DNA of 64,000 nucleotides, from positions 668,492 through 732,491 of the forward strand of contig JAHBUE010000001.1 of the NCBI GenBank assembly GCA_019638235.1, read 5' to 3'. Positions 1-8,674 of this stretch are shown piece after piece. Every line of letters begins with the position of its first letter. Positions within the stretch are counted from its first letter, which is position 1. The notes under the pieces were generated by a model that saw only the letters and a list, made by a program, of their open reading frames with translations, searched no databases and was not told the origin of the DNA. Made by a program: the position numbers and the translations under genes. This DNA comes from Cyclobacteriaceae bacterium (GTDB lineage: Bacteria; Bacteroidota; Bacteroidia; Cytophagales; Cyclobacteriaceae).

Positions 1-1
1 G

Positions 2-655
2 ATGATAGAGAACAGAAGTAGTGACAGCGAATTGGTGTCACGCTATCAAAATGGTAACGAAGGAGCTTTTGAGGAGCTGCTGCACCGCCATAAATCGAGG
101 TTGTATACCGCCATTTACCTGATCGTTCGAGACCGCTATGTGGCCGAGGATTTGTTGCAGGAAACGTTCATTAAGGCGATTAACACCATCCGATCGGGGC
201 GGTACAACGAAGAGGGCAAATTCTTACCGTGGATTAGTCGCATTGCGCATAACCTGGCCATAGATCATTTCCGGAAAAACAAACGACACCCGGAAATTGT
301 GTTGGAAGATGGGAGCCGATTGTTCAACTCGATGAGTTTCTCCGAGGAGTCGATGGAGTCGAAGCAGATCATGCAAGACAACAAATCCAGGCTTCGCGGA
401 TTGATTAAAGAGTTGCCAACCGAGCAGAAGCAGGTGTTGATTATGCGGCACTACCTGAAAATGAGTTTTCAGGAAATTGCCGACCGCACCGGGGTGAGTA
501 TTAACACAGCATTGGGCAGGATGCGCTACGCACTTATTAACTTGAGAAAGAAAATGAACAATAACCATCTTGCCTATGATAAAAACGTTTACCCAAGACG
601 ACCTGATCAGGTTTCTATACCACGAGACTACGGAGAAGGAGGAGCAGGAAATTAA
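2..655 (+). CDS. ECF-type RNA polymerase sigma factor
   Basis: This is a 217-aa sigma-70 family factor of the ECF class. Region 2 lies at about residues 23-95 (RYVAEDLLQETFIKA, then the WISRIAHNLAIDHFRK stretch that contacts the -10 element). Region 4 lies at about 138-186, with a helix-turn-helix around FQEIADRTGVSINTALGRM. There is no region 3, as expected for ECF factors. The ATG at position 2 is at the window edge, so an upstream extension cannot be excluded. The last 80 bp overlap the next gene, which suggests translational coupling. The C-terminal tail after residue 186 is basic and low in complexity and is probably a by-product of that overlap. Confidence 0.9.
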   Translation: MIENRSSDSELVSRYQNGNEGAFEELLHRHKSRLYTAIYLIVRDRYVAEDLLQETFIKAINTIRSGRYNEEGKFLPWISRIAHNLAIDHFRKNKRHPEIVLEDGSRLFNSMSFSEESMESKQIMQDNKSRLRGLIKELPTEQKQVLIMRHYLKMSFQEIADRTGVSINTALGRMRYALINLRKKMNNNHLAYDKNVYPRRPDQVSIPRDYGEGGAGN

Positions 656-809
656 CAAAGCCTTGCTCACCGACAGCGAACTTCGGGCAATGTACACCAG
701 TATGTGCGCTGTTAAGAAAGAAATGGATGCCTCGCACCTGGAGCCTTCGGCACAAACCGTGCTGAACATCCTGAGTTATTCCAAAAGCACGGTTTCGGTA
801 AAGCAATAG
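576..809 (+). CDS. Small sigma-factor-associated protein (candidate soluble anti-sigma)
   Basis: A 77-aa acidic protein (MIKTFTQDDLIRFLYHET...) that starts inside the 3' end of the sigma-factor gene. A TTG lies two codons upstream of the chosen ATG. It has no transmembrane segment and no zinc-binding HxxxCxxC motif, so it is not a classic ZAS anti-sigma factor. Its small size, helical and charged character and overlap with the ECF gene are typical of cytoplasmic regulators encoded beside Bacteroidota ECF sigma factors. The regulatory role is inferred from position only. Confidence 0.6.
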   Translation: MIKTFTQDDLIRFLYHETTEKEEQEINKALLTDSELRAMYTSMCAVKKEMDASHLEPSAQTVLNILSYSKSTVSVKQ

Positions 810-862
810 CATCCCGAATTAACAGTTGGTAATGTTTAGTTACGGTATTTGTTAGCCGAACC

Positions 863-892
863 TTGCCAACTGTTAATTGTGTGCTTTCTTTG
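863..892 (+). promoter_or_regulatory. Candidate Bacteroidota promoter for the glycosyltransferase
   Basis: TTG at 863-865, a 19-nt spacer, then TTTCTTTG at 885-892. This is one base from the TANNTTTG -7 consensus of this phylum. It would place the transcript start almost on the GTG codon at 897. Confidence 0.35.
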
Positions 893-896
893 CCGT

Positions 897-2069
897 GTGA
901 AAGCCCTGTTGCTACACCAGTTTTACAATACACCTGCTTCAGGAGGAGCCATACGCTCATACTATTTAGCCAAAGCCTTAGTTGAAAAGGGCATACAGGT
1001 TGTGATGATTACCACGCACAACGAGGCCGGCATAAAAAAAATAACAGATGAAGAAATTGAAATTCATTACCTGCCGGTAGATTACAATAACCGGTACGGG
1101 TTTTTTAAACGGGTTTATTCATTCTGGCTGTTTGTATGGCATATTGTAACGTATGCCGGCAACTTTCGCGATGCCGATAGGGTGTATGCCATTTCCACAC
1201 CGCTCACCACCGGCCTTGCCGCCATGTGGATTAAATACCGGTATAAAATTCCATACTATTTTGAAGTTGGCGACTTATGGCCCGAAGCCCCCGTGCAGAT
1301 GGGGTTTATTAAAAACAGGTTGTTGAAATTTATTCTCTATAAAGTAGAGAAATTGATTTATAAAAAATCAGATGCCGTGATAGCGCTGTCACAAGCCATA
1401 CAGGATGCTATTGAGAAAACGTCTCCCGGAAAAAAAGTCTATCAAATACCAAACATGGCCGATACCGACTTTTATAAACCGGAACCGAAGCGACATGAAC
1501 CCGAACAACGCTTTGGCGTTCAGGGCAAGTTTGTTGTTTCCTACATCGGCACGCTTGGCCTGGCCAATGGATTAGAATATTTGGTGTATTGTGCTGAACA
1601 AGCACAAACCGAAAACCTGAACATTCATTTCTTAATTTGTGGAGATGGAAAAATGTATGATGACCTGCAACAGATGATTGCAGAAAAAAGACTAACCAAC
1701 ATTTCGTTAACCGGATTTCTTGATCGTGAAGGTGTGCGTGAAGTGTTGAATGTTACCGATGCGGTTATGGTTTGCTACAAGCCCTTGCCTGTTTTAGAAA
1801 CCGGCTCACCGAATAAGTATTTCGATGGATTGGCTGCCGGGAAATTTATCGTTATAAATTTTGGAGGCTGGATAAAGCAGGAGATAGAACAGCATGGCTG
1901 CGGCATTTCGGTAAACCCGTTGAATCCGGATGATTTTATCCATCAAATCAAATCTTTTCTTGCAGATACCGAACGCCTGCGCGATTTCCAGGAAAATGCA
2001 AGGAAACTGGCTGAAGCAACCTATTCCCGAATGAAATTAAGCGAGCGGTTTACAGCGTTATTTATTTAG
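897..2069 (+). CDS. Family 4 glycosyltransferase (GT-B fold)
   Basis: A 390-aa glycosyltransferase that would transfer a sugar from a nucleotide donor to a cell-surface glycan or lipid acceptor. The N-terminal Rossmann half contains the GGAIRSYYLAKALVEKG motif (SGG-x-R) typical of WbuB/WcaI-like GT4 enzymes. The C-terminal half has the donor-binding elements FVVSYIGTLG, ICGDGKMYDDL and the E-x7-E region LETGSPNKYFDGLAAG. The open frame extends upstream to 849, but GTG at 897 begins the standard VKALLLHQFYNTPASGG N-terminus, so I start there. It stands alone, convergent with the next operon, so the polysaccharide it serves cannot be named. Confidence 0.85.
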   Translation: MKALLLHQFYNTPASGGAIRSYYLAKALVEKGIQVVMITTHNEAGIKKITDEEIEIHYLPVDYNNRYGFFKRVYSFWLFVWHIVTYAGNFRDADRVYAISTPLTTGLAAMWIKYRYKIPYYFEVGDLWPEAPVQMGFIKNRLLKFILYKVEKLIYKKSDAVIALSQAIQDAIEKTSPGKKVYQIPNMADTDFYKPEPKRHEPEQRFGVQGKFVVSYIGTLGLANGLEYLVYCAEQAQTENLNIHFLICGDGKMYDDLQQMIAEKRLTNISLTGFLDREGVREVLNVTDAVMVCYKPLPVLETGSPNKYFDGLAAGKFIVINFGGWIKQEIEQHGCGISVNPLNPDDFIHQIKSFLADTERLRDFQENARKLAEATYSRMKLSERFTALFI

Positions 2070-2083
2070 GGTGCTTTTAATAA

Positions 2084-3055
2084 TCAGAATTGCCGTCCAA
2101 TCAGTTCTTCCGTAAAAGCCTTTAGTATTTTTTTCGCTTCACTATTTCCTTCAACTTTTTCCAGTTGATTAAATCCTTTATCAAAATACTGTTTGATTTT
2201 GCTTTCGGTTAGCCCGCGAATCTGAAGCTCATCAAAGATATTTTTAACAGCTTTGATTTTTGTCTGCTTGTTGAATTTTTTAGCCTGCAACCAACGCTGA
2301 AGTTCGGTTCGTTGTTGCTTGTTAGCCTGTTCAAGAGCTGTAATGAGTAAAAAAGTTTTTTTGTTTGCGATGATATCCCCCCCAGCCTGTTTCCCAAATT
2401 TTTTTGGGTCGGCATAGGCATCCAACAAATCGTCCATTAACTGAAAGCCAATACCGATGTTGATACCAAATTCGCGCAAGGCTTTGCAATCGGTTTTGGA
2501 GGCCCCCGCCAAGATGCCACCCAATTCTAAGCTGAAGCCAAGCAACACCGCAGTTTTCTGCCTTATCATGTTAATGTATTGCTCTACCGTTACCCGGTTC
2601 ATGGTTTCAAACTCCATATCCCACTGTTGCCCTTCACACACCTCGGCTGCACAGGTGTTGAATGCTTTCAGTACAGGCTTCAATACATCAAGCTTCAATT
2701 GCAGAAACATAGCATACACCTTTACCAGCATCACATCACCCGAAAGAATGGCCGTATTCACATTCCATTTTTCGTGTACAGTGGCATTACCCCTGCGCAA
2801 CGGTGCATTGTCCATGATATCGTCATGCATCAGCGTGAAGTTGTGGAAAGCTTCAACGGCAACAGCATACGGCACGGCTTGCTTTACCGATTTTTTAAAG
2901 AGCGAATAGGCCATGAGCACCAGTAGGGGGCGCATACGCTTGCCGCCAAGCCCCATCAGGTAGCGGATGGGTTCGTATAATGAGGTGGGCTCGGTTCCAA
3001 AATTATGGTGTTGGATTTCGCGTTCAATAAGACTTTTATAGTTAGAAACAGACAT
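2084..3055 (-). CDS. Polyprenyl diphosphate synthase (trans-IPPS)
   Basis: A 323-aa trans-isoprenyl diphosphate synthase that condenses IPP with allylic diphosphates. The first aspartate-rich motif is LMHDDIMDNAPLRRG (about 77-91) and the second is FQLMDDLLDAYAD (about 200-212). The GGKRMRPLLVLMAY substrate-binding motif is near residue 37. Chain length (FPP, GGPP or longer) cannot be read reliably from the residues before the first DDxxD. It is the last gene of the minus-strand operon, 21 bp after rnr. In this phylum such enzymes feed quinone and undecaprenyl carrier synthesis. A run of seven G on the coding strand at plus positions 2377-2383 encodes the Gly-Gly of the second motif region. 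Confidence 0.9.
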   Translation of the reverse strand: MSVSNYKSLIEREIQHHNFGTEPTSLYEPIRYLMGLGGKRMRPLLVLMAYSLFKKSVKQAVPYAVAVEAFHNFTLMHDDIMDNAPLRRGNATVHEKWNVNTAILSGDVMLVKVYAMFLQLKLDVLKPVLKAFNTCAAEVCEGQQWDMEFETMNRVTVEQYINMIRQKTAVLLGFSLELGGILAGASKTDCKALREFGINIGIGFQLMDDLLDAYADPKKFGKQAGGDIIANKKTFLLITALEQANKQQRTELQRWLQAKKFNKQTKIKAVKNIFDELQIRGLTESKIKQYFDKGFNQLEKVEGNSEAKKILKAFTEELIGRQF

Positions 3056-3076
3056 GCTTAGATAAATGAAAACAAA

Positions 3077-5221
3077 TTACTTTTTAGCAAACATCAAATC
3101 AATCAACCGTCTGTCCACATCGGTTTTTTTAACACGCACCCGCACCTGGTCGCCAAGGGTATAGATCTTTTTATTGCGTCTGCCTACAATGCAGTAATTC
3201 TTTCCGTCAAATTCGTAATAGTCGTCATCCATGTCAACCAGGCGAATCATGCCCTCGCATTTGGTTTCAATAATCTCTACATAAATACCCCATTCCGTAA
3301 CACCGGAAATTAACCCATCGTAAGTTTTATCGCCTGCCATTAACGACATAAACTCAACTTGTTTGTATTTAATGGAAGCCCGCTCGGCATCGGCTGCACG
3401 CTTTTCGCGATCGGAAGCGTGTTCACACTTCGCTTCATATTCGGCTTTGTTCACGGGGTTTCCGCCATCAAGATAATGCTGCAATAACCTATGCACCATC
3501 ATATCGGGATACCTGCGGATGGGTGAAGTAAAATGCGAGTAGTGATCGAACGCCAACCCAAAATGCCCCTTGGCATCGGTAGAGTATTTTGCTTTCGCCA
3601 TCGACCGCACAGCTAATTGCTGCAACACATTTTGTTCGGGCTTTCCTTCAATCTCGTTCATCAGTTTGTTCAACGAACGTGAAACAGATCGCTCATCTAC
3701 ATTCAGCCTGTGCCCGAACTGTTTGGCAAAATTGGCAAAGTCTTTAACACGATCGGGGTTAGGGTAATCGTGTATCCGGTAAACAAATGTGTTCTTTTCA
3801 GGGCCTTTCTTTTTGTTATATACATACATGGCCACGCGCTTATTCGCCAACAACATAAACTCTTCAATCAGCTTGTGTGCATCTTTCCGTACTTTTTGCA
3901 CAACGGCTAAGGGTTTGCCTTTTTCATCAAGCTTAAATTTTACTTCTGTGGTTTCAAAATTTACAGCTCCTTTTGCAAACCGGTCTTTTTTAAGATTTAA
4001 CGCAAGCTCGTTAAGTATTTTTAGCTCTTCAGCAAAAAGTCCTTTGCCACTTTCAATAATTTCCTGCGCTCCTTCATACGTGAACCGATGATCGGAGTGT
4101 ATAATGGTTCGTCCGAACCATTCGGTAACAATGTTGGCATGGTTATCCAATTCAAAAACGGCTGCAAACGTCAGCTTATCTTCTTTCGGGCGCAGCGAAC
4201 ATAATTCATTCGATAACCTTTCGGGCAACATCGGAATGGTGCGATCAACCAGGTACACGGAAGTTGCGCGGTCAAATGCTTCTTTTTCTAAGTTTGAGTT
4301 GGGCTGAATATAATGCGTTACATCGGCAATGTGAACGCCAACACGAAAATTGCCGTTGGGCAGTATCTCCAGCGAAAGCGCATCATCAAAATCTTTGGCG
4401 TCTTCCGGGTCGATAGTAAAAGTAGTTACCAACCGGAAGTCCCAGCGTTTTTTAATTTCTTTGGGCGTAATGCCCTCATCAATTTTTCTTGCTTCTTTCT
4501 CAATGGCAGGCGGAAATTTAAACGGCAAACCAAACTCGGCCATGATAGAGTGAATCTCCGCCTCATTCTCGCCCGCCTTGCCCAGCAACTCCACAACTTT
4601 GGCTTCCGGGTTGCTTTCGCCATCGCCCCAATCGAGCACTTCAACAATAACCTTGTCGTTTGATTTTGCCCCATTTATATTTTCAAGTGCAACAAAAAAA
4701 TCTTTATGCACTTTACGGAAGTCGGCCACAACAAAAGCAAATTTTTTAGAAAGCTCAAGTTTGCCGACAAACCGCGTTCTGTTTCTTTTAATGATTTCCG
4801 TTACTTTTCCTTCGGGGTGTTCGCCATGCCGTGTGGGGAAGATTGAGATTTTTACCGTATCGCCATCAACAGCCGAACCAAGGTCGCGGGTTTTGATATA
4901 TACATCGGGGCGGTCTTCGCCAACGGAAACATAGGCAAAGCGTGAACTTACGTGGTCAACAACACCGGTGAGTGTTTTTCCTTTTTGTGTACTTGCATAC
5001 GTGCCGTTGCTAAGTTCTTTTATTTTGCCCGCCTCTTCCAGTTCAAAAACCGAAAACGTTAACGCCTTTATATCGTCTTGTTTTTTAAGCCCCAGCTTTT
5101 TGACTATTTGCTTTATGGTGTAGGCGCGACCGGGAGTTTCGTTCAGTATAGACAGAACACCGGCTTCAAACTGTTGTTTGAAAGATGCAGTGGCGTTTTT
5201 TGTTTTTTTTCTTTTACTCAT
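3077..5221 (-). CDS. rnr: Ribonuclease R
   Basis: A 714-aa 3'-5' processive exoribonuclease of the RNB family. It degrades structured RNA and takes part in rRNA quality control. The order is an N-terminal helix-turn-helix (about 15-70), two cold-shock/OB domains (about 80-230), the RNB catalytic domain with IDPEDAKDFDDALSLE (about 268-283, the Asp cluster binding Mg2+), and a C-terminal S1 domain (YDGLISGVTEWGIYVEI, about 630-700). The length is typical. Its start overlaps the stop of the upstream exonuclease gene by 4 nt, so the two nucleases are co-translated. Confidence 0.95.
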   Translation of the reverse strand: MSKRKKTKNATASFKQQFEAGVLSILNETPGRAYTIKQIVKKLGLKKQDDIKALTFSVFELEEAGKIKELSNGTYASTQKGKTLTGVVDHVSSRFAYVSVGEDRPDVYIKTRDLGSAVDGDTVKISIFPTRHGEHPEGKVTEIIKRNRTRFVGKLELSKKFAFVVADFRKVHKDFFVALENINGAKSNDKVIVEVLDWGDGESNPEAKVVELLGKAGENEAEIHSIMAEFGLPFKFPPAIEKEARKIDEGITPKEIKKRWDFRLVTTFTIDPEDAKDFDDALSLEILPNGNFRVGVHIADVTHYIQPNSNLEKEAFDRATSVYLVDRTIPMLPERLSNELCSLRPKEDKLTFAAVFELDNHANIVTEWFGRTIIHSDHRFTYEGAQEIIESGKGLFAEELKILNELALNLKKDRFAKGAVNFETTEVKFKLDEKGKPLAVVQKVRKDAHKLIEEFMLLANKRVAMYVYNKKKGPEKNTFVYRIHDYPNPDRVKDFANFAKQFGHRLNVDERSVSRSLNKLMNEIEGKPEQNVLQQLAVRSMAKAKYSTDAKGHFGLAFDHYSHFTSPIRRYPDMMVHRLLQHYLDGGNPVNKAEYEAKCEHASDREKRAADAERASIKYKQVEFMSLMAGDKTYDGLISGVTEWGIYVEIIETKCEGMIRLVDMDDDYYEFDGKNYCIVGRRNKKIYTLGDQVRVRVKKTDVDRRLIDLMFAKK

Positions 5222-5934
5222 GAAGCCATGATAATGTTTTTCTCTGAAATTAGCGGCAATGCTTTCATTTTAAGATAAAGTTGTGTGAGCACTACCACAT
5301 CGCTTACGCAATAGTCTTTTATTCTTTCTAAATTCTTTTCCTTGTAATAAACGGAGTTTACCTGGCTTCCGTCAATGCCGTTTTTGCTGGAAGGAATATT
5401 GAAAATGGCAGCTAATAAATCGAGTGAGGTGTAATGCTTGTAATCGCCAAACTTCCAAAGCTCCATCGTGTCGAGATGATTTACTTCCCACGATTTTTTG
5501 CCGGCAAGATTAAGAGGCGCTGGTAGCGGAATGCCGTTCACCAACATTCTGCGGCTCATGTAAGGGTAATCGAACTCCTTTCCGTTGTGTGCACAAAAAC
5601 GAACGCTGTTGTCAAGTTTATCGAGCATAGTTTTAAACTCGGTGAGCAACGCTTTTTCGTCATGCCCATAATAGGCTTTTGTTTTTAAACCATATTCGCC
5701 TGATTCGGTATCGTACAATTTACCGACTGCAATGCAAACTACTTTCCCGAACTCGGCATAAATCCCTGCACGCTGATGAAACAGTTGTTCATCCGTTACG
5801 CTCTCTTCGCGTTTTAAAAATGAGGCTTTCCGCGACCATTGTGCTTTTAGTCGTTCATCTAATACAGAAAAGTCATCGGTAGCGGCTACCGTTTCAATAT
5901 CCAAAAAGAGGATGTCGCGTAGTTCGGGTATCAT
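5218..5934 (-). CDS. PolB-like DEDDy-type 3'-5' exonuclease
   Basis: A 238-aa RNase-H-fold exonuclease related to the proofreading domain of family B DNA polymerases (predicted 3'-5' exonuclease, PolB-like). The ExoI motif is ILFLDIETV near residue 10, ExoII is CAHNGKEFDYPYMSRRML (about 113-131), and the C-terminal ExoIII-like segment is DYCVSDVVVLTQLYLKM. It is overlapped by 4 nt at both ends, by the unknown gene upstream and rnr downstream. The nucleic acid substrate is not evident. Pairing with rnr suggests RNA or general 3'-end processing, which is inference. Confidence 0.85.
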   Translation of the reverse strand: MIPELRDILFLDIETVAATDDFSVLDERLKAQWSRKASFLKREESVTDEQLFHQRAGIYAEFGKVVCIAVGKLYDTESGEYGLKTKAYYGHDEKALLTEFKTMLDKLDNSVRFCAHNGKEFDYPYMSRRMLVNGIPLPAPLNLAGKKSWEVNHLDTMELWKFGDYKHYTSLDLLAAIFNIPSSKNGIDGSQVNSVYYKEKNLERIKDYCVSDVVVLTQLYLKMKALPLISEKNIIMAS

Positions 5935-6335
5935 GAGTGTAGGATTGCTTCCATTTCAAACTCCTTAATATAGGTAATATTCTCTTCACGAATGGAATCC
6001 GGAACAAAAACAAATCGCTTATCGAAAATTTTTCTACCGATGTAATAGCTTACCCAATACTCGTTATTCAGGTGAAATACAGCCGGATCTATCGGTTCAA
6101 CCAGGGCTGCACTATGTGGCGGAACGGTTTCTAAAAAATGACGCAGTATTGAAGTCTGTTGCTCTTCGCCATCTTTTTTGCCATAGCCTTTGCTGGCCAC
6201 TAAGGCATTTTCAATCGGAAACGGGTTCCGGTTTATCAAAAAGACTTTCCACTCATCGCTTTCGCCCGGTTGTTTTTTGCGGGCTATGGCAACGGTTACA
6301 TTTTTCACTTCAGGAATTTCAATATCCCGAATCAT
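5931..6335 (-). CDS. Conserved protein of unknown function in the lipB-rnr operon
   Basis: A 134-aa soluble protein that I do not recognise as a named family. It starts MIRDIEIPEVKNVTVAIARKK and is predicted to be mostly beta. It has no signal peptide, membrane segment or cysteine cluster. The repeated pattern of short hydrophobic strands (WKVFLINRNPFP, ALVEPIDPAVFHL, EYWVSYYIGRKIF) suggests a beta-sandwich. It overlaps lipB upstream and the exonuclease downstream by 4 nt each, so it is a genuine co-translated gene. Confidence 0.75.
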   Translation of the reverse strand: MIRDIEIPEVKNVTVAIARKKQPGESDEWKVFLINRNPFPIENALVASKGYGKKDGEEQQTSILRHFLETVPPHSAALVEPIDPAVFHLNNEYWVSYYIGRKIFDKRFVFVPDSIREENITYIKEFEMEAILHS

Positions 6336-7048
6336 ACTAACTCCATATTAAACTGTTCAGCAATTTTTCTTTTCAATATTTCTTCCACGGCCTTAATATC
6401 TTGTTTGCGTCCCAGTTCATGTTCTATCGATGTAACCGCTTTATCCGTAATGCCGCAGGGAACGATGTGTCCGAAATACGTTAAATCGGTGTTCACGTTA
6501 AGAGCAAAGCCGTGCATGGTTACCCACCGACTTGTTTTTACGCCAAGCGCACAAATTTTTCTTGCGCGAGTTTCATTTTCCGGGTCGAGCCACACACCGG
6601 TAAGCCCCGGAATGCGCCCCGCAGTAATTTTAAATTCTTTCAGGGTTTGAATCACGGCTTCTTCCAATAGCCGCATGTATTGATGAATATCGGTAAAGAA
6701 ATTTTCGAGGTCAATAACAGGATAGCCAACAATCTGTCCGGGGCCATGATAGGTAATATCGCCCCCGCGATTGGTATGAACATACGAAGCGTGAATGGTG
6801 TAGAGGTCTTCTTTCGGGGTGTTCAGGTTAGCATCATTGCCGCTCTTGCCCAACGTAAACACATGAGGATGTTCACAAAAAATCAGAAAATTTTCAGTTA
6901 GTGTTTGTTGTTCGTCAGGCAGGTCGCGATTTATTTTCTTTACATCTAATATTTTTGAAAAGAGCGAAGCCTGGTAATCCCAGGCTTGTTGATAATCGAT
7001 AAGTCCGAGGTGAATGAATTGAGTTTTACGGTTTATGATTGTGTTCAC
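6332..7048 (-). CDS. lipB: Lipoyl(octanoyl) transferase LipB
   Basis: A 238-aa octanoyltransferase that moves octanoyl from acyl carrier protein to the lipoyl domains of 2-oxoacid dehydrogenases and the glycine-cleavage H protein. The family motif RGGDITYHGPGQIVGYPVID is complete near residues 93-112. The catalytic pair is the Lys of ICALGVKTSRWVTMHGFALN and the Cys of GHIVPCGI. The length is normal. It overlaps its neighbours on both sides by 4 nt in the minus-strand operon. Confidence 0.95.
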   Translation of the reverse strand: MNTIINRKTQFIHLGLIDYQQAWDYQASLFSKILDVKKINRDLPDEQQTLTENFLIFCEHPHVFTLGKSGNDANLNTPKEDLYTIHASYVHTNRGGDITYHGPGQIVGYPVIDLENFFTDIHQYMRLLEEAVIQTLKEFKITAGRIPGLTGVWLDPENETRARKICALGVKTSRWVTMHGFALNVNTDLTYFGHIVPCGITDKAVTSIEHELGRKQDIKAVEEILKRKIAEQFNMELV

Positions 7049-8052
7049 TTTATCTTATCAAGCTCGCCTTTTAAATAGATAATCGATTCAATAGGGTCAG
7101 GCTCTACTCCGTTTTCGCGCGCTAAGTAATACGATACCCAGTCCGTAAGATGAATGAGGTAGTAATATTGCTCTAACAACGAGGCGCCTTCGCCCACTAC
7201 GTCAATAATCGGGTTTGAGCGTTTTTCAAAAATATCGCGACAAATTTCCATGCGTTTCTCTACACGCTCATGATCGTGATCGGAGTACATGTAAATTACC
7301 TGGAGCATGGGCATTAGTGTTTCAGGAAACTGCCAACCCACTAATTCGTTGTGGTTCATTTCAGGAAACGTATTAATATGCGCTAATTGCTTGGCGTTTT
7401 CGTTTAGCTGTTGCTGAAAACGAAGCGCCATTGCGTAAAGCCGGTTGTCGCAATAAATGACCGGGAGTTTTCCTTTCAGCTTTCGTGCGATAAGTTCGGC
7501 TTCGTTTTGAATACCCTTCTCACCACGATCAAGAAACTGAATGGCGTTTTCAGTTTCCTTCATAAACGTTGAACCGATAAGCCCGGTATGGTATAACACC
7601 GACAACAACGCAACCATGTTATACGCCAACATTGCCCTCGGACTATCCGAGCCGGCCGGCAACTGGATATAAAACAAATTATATTCGCGGGCAATGTCAA
7701 TCAGTTTGCCGCCCGAAGCAATGACGATTACATGCGCGCGTTTCAACAACGCCTTGTTTAATGCTGCAATGGTTTCTTCGGTGTTGCCGCTATACGAGCA
7801 CGCAATGAACAACGTATGCGGACTAACAAACTGGGGTATGTTGTAGCTTTTGCACACGGCTATGGGAATGGGAATCCGGCCAAACGTGAGCGACTCCACT
7901 AAGTTGGCGCCAATGCCCGAACCGCCCATGCCGGCAATTACTACGTTGCGGATGTCGCTGCCCGGGCGTACCAGGTCAATAGACTCACTTATCCTGAGCG
8001 CCTCGGCCAACTGGCGGGTAAAACTCTCAATGTATTTCTTTGTTGCAGACAT
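7045..8052 (-). CDS. Bifunctional phosphoglucose/phosphomannose isomerase
   Basis: A 335-aa SIS-domain isomerase of the archaeal/Bacteroidota type. It interconverts glucose-6-P or mannose-6-P with fructose-6-P. The SIS sugar-phosphate motif GMGGSGIGANLVES is at about 41-54, the second binding loop ACSYSGNTEETIAAL at about 83-97, and the C-terminal domain carries the FPEMNHNELVGW active-site segment with the catalytic Glu and His. It is the first gene of the six-gene minus-strand operon, and a TACCTTTG promoter element lies 17 nt before its ATG. Confidence 0.85.
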   Translation of the reverse strand: MSATKKYIESFTRQLAEALRISESIDLVRPGSDIRNVVIAGMGGSGIGANLVESLTFGRIPIPIAVCKSYNIPQFVSPHTLFIACSYSGNTEETIAALNKALLKRAHVIVIASGGKLIDIAREYNLFYIQLPAGSDSPRAMLAYNMVALLSVLYHTGLIGSTFMKETENAIQFLDRGEKGIQNEAELIARKLKGKLPVIYCDNRLYAMALRFQQQLNENAKQLAHINTFPEMNHNELVGWQFPETLMPMLQVIYMYSDHDHERVEKRMEICRDIFEKRSNPIIDVVGEGASLLEQYYYLIHLTDWVSYYLARENGVEPDPIESIIYLKGELDKIK

Positions 8053-8068
8053 AGTTTTAAATTCACGT

Positions 8069-8076
8069 CAAAGGTA
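8069..8076 (-). promoter_or_regulatory. Promoter -7 element of the pgi/pmi-lipB-rnr operon
   Basis: TACCTTTG on the minus strand matches the Bacteroidota -7 consensus TANNTTTG exactly and ends 17 nt before the isomerase ATG. No TTG was found at the expected 19-nt spacing. It lies in the 72-bp divergent gap shared with yraN. Confidence 0.5.
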
Positions 8077-8124
8077 TTACTTAATGTATGAATTTAGAAT
8101 CCTGTTTACTGAATTGTACTATTT

Positions 8125-8475
8125 ATGACAGATAAATCCGCCATCGGAAAGAAAGGGGAGGAGCTTGCAGCCGCCTACTTAGAGCAAAAGGGCTACCGGG
8201 TAGTGGCGCGGAACTACCGGTACAAGCGTTTTGAAATTGACCTGATTGTGCAGAAGGAAAACTGGCTGTTGTTTGTAGAGGTGAAAACGAGAAGTTCAAG
8301 CGCCTTTGGCGAACCGGAAACGTTTGTTGATGCCCGAAAAGGAAGAAGAATTTTTGAGGCTGCCGAGGAATACATTTTTTCCAACAACTGGCGCGGCCAC
8401 ATTCGTTTTGATATTATAGCGATTAAGCAAGGCAACCCGCCCGAGATCAGGCATTTTGAGGATGCGATTCATTGA
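8125..8475 (+). CDS. yraN: YraN family (UPF0102) nuclease-like protein
   Basis: A 116-aa protein with the restriction-endonuclease-like fold of UPF0102. The conserved core is GKKGEELAAAYLEQKGY (about 7-23), RNYRYKRFEIDLIVQ (Glu-x-Asp motif) and LLFVEVKTRSS (ExK motif), which together form a PD-(D/E)xK-type metal site. The cellular role of the family is unclear, with links to Holliday-junction and DNA processing suggested in the literature. The last 32 bp of its coding end plus 15 bp beyond are repeated exactly at 11367-11413. Confidence 0.9.
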   Translation: MTDKSAIGKKGEELAAAYLEQKGYRVVARNYRYKRFEIDLIVQKENWLLFVEVKTRSSSAFGEPETFVDARKGRRIFEAAEEYIFSNNWRGHIRFDIIAIKQGNPPEIRHFEDAIH

Positions 8476-8489
8476 TATTTTTGGTAACG
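8443..8489 (+). repeat. 47-bp direct repeat, copy 1 (yraN 3' end)
   Basis: Bases 8443-8489 (the end of yraN through the TAACG that opens the following hairpin) are identical to 11367-11413. The two copies bracket the M43 protease and lipoprotein genes and share the hairpin that follows. Confidence 0.9.
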
Positions 8490-8650
8490 GTTGTGCTTAT
8501 GCAGTGCGGGGAATAGGGGGCTTAAAAATGAAGTGCAGCGAAATGTTAAGCCCGACCTGCTCCGAAGTGTACCACGTTACTGAACTAAATTAAGAAATTA
8601 CTTTTGATACCTACACTGACCCCCCGCATTGCATAAACATTTTGTTATGC
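8485..8650. repeat. attC-like inverted-repeat element 1
   Basis: A 166-bp element opening TAACGG and closing TTGTTATG. Its long stem pairs TTATGCAGTGCGGGG with CCCCGCATTGCATAA, allowing extrahelical bases. The centre (TAGGGGGCTTAAAAATG and ACCGACCTGCT-like parts) is homologous to element 2 at 11409, while the stems differ but stay paired. That pattern fits a structure-recognised recombination site better than a fixed sequence repeat. The assignment as attC-like is inference. Confidence 0.55.
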
Positions 8651-8674
8651 ACATGTGCCGCATTCACCGTACCC

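Noticed and set aside
849..896. 16-codon upstream extension of the glycosyltransferase
   Set aside because: It starts with TTG and covers a promoter-like sequence. The conserved family N-terminus begins at 897.
2377..2383. G7 run in the polyprenyl synthase gene as a phase-variation tract
   Set aside because: It encodes the Gly-Gly of a conserved catalytic region in a core biosynthetic gene and is too short for frequent slippage.
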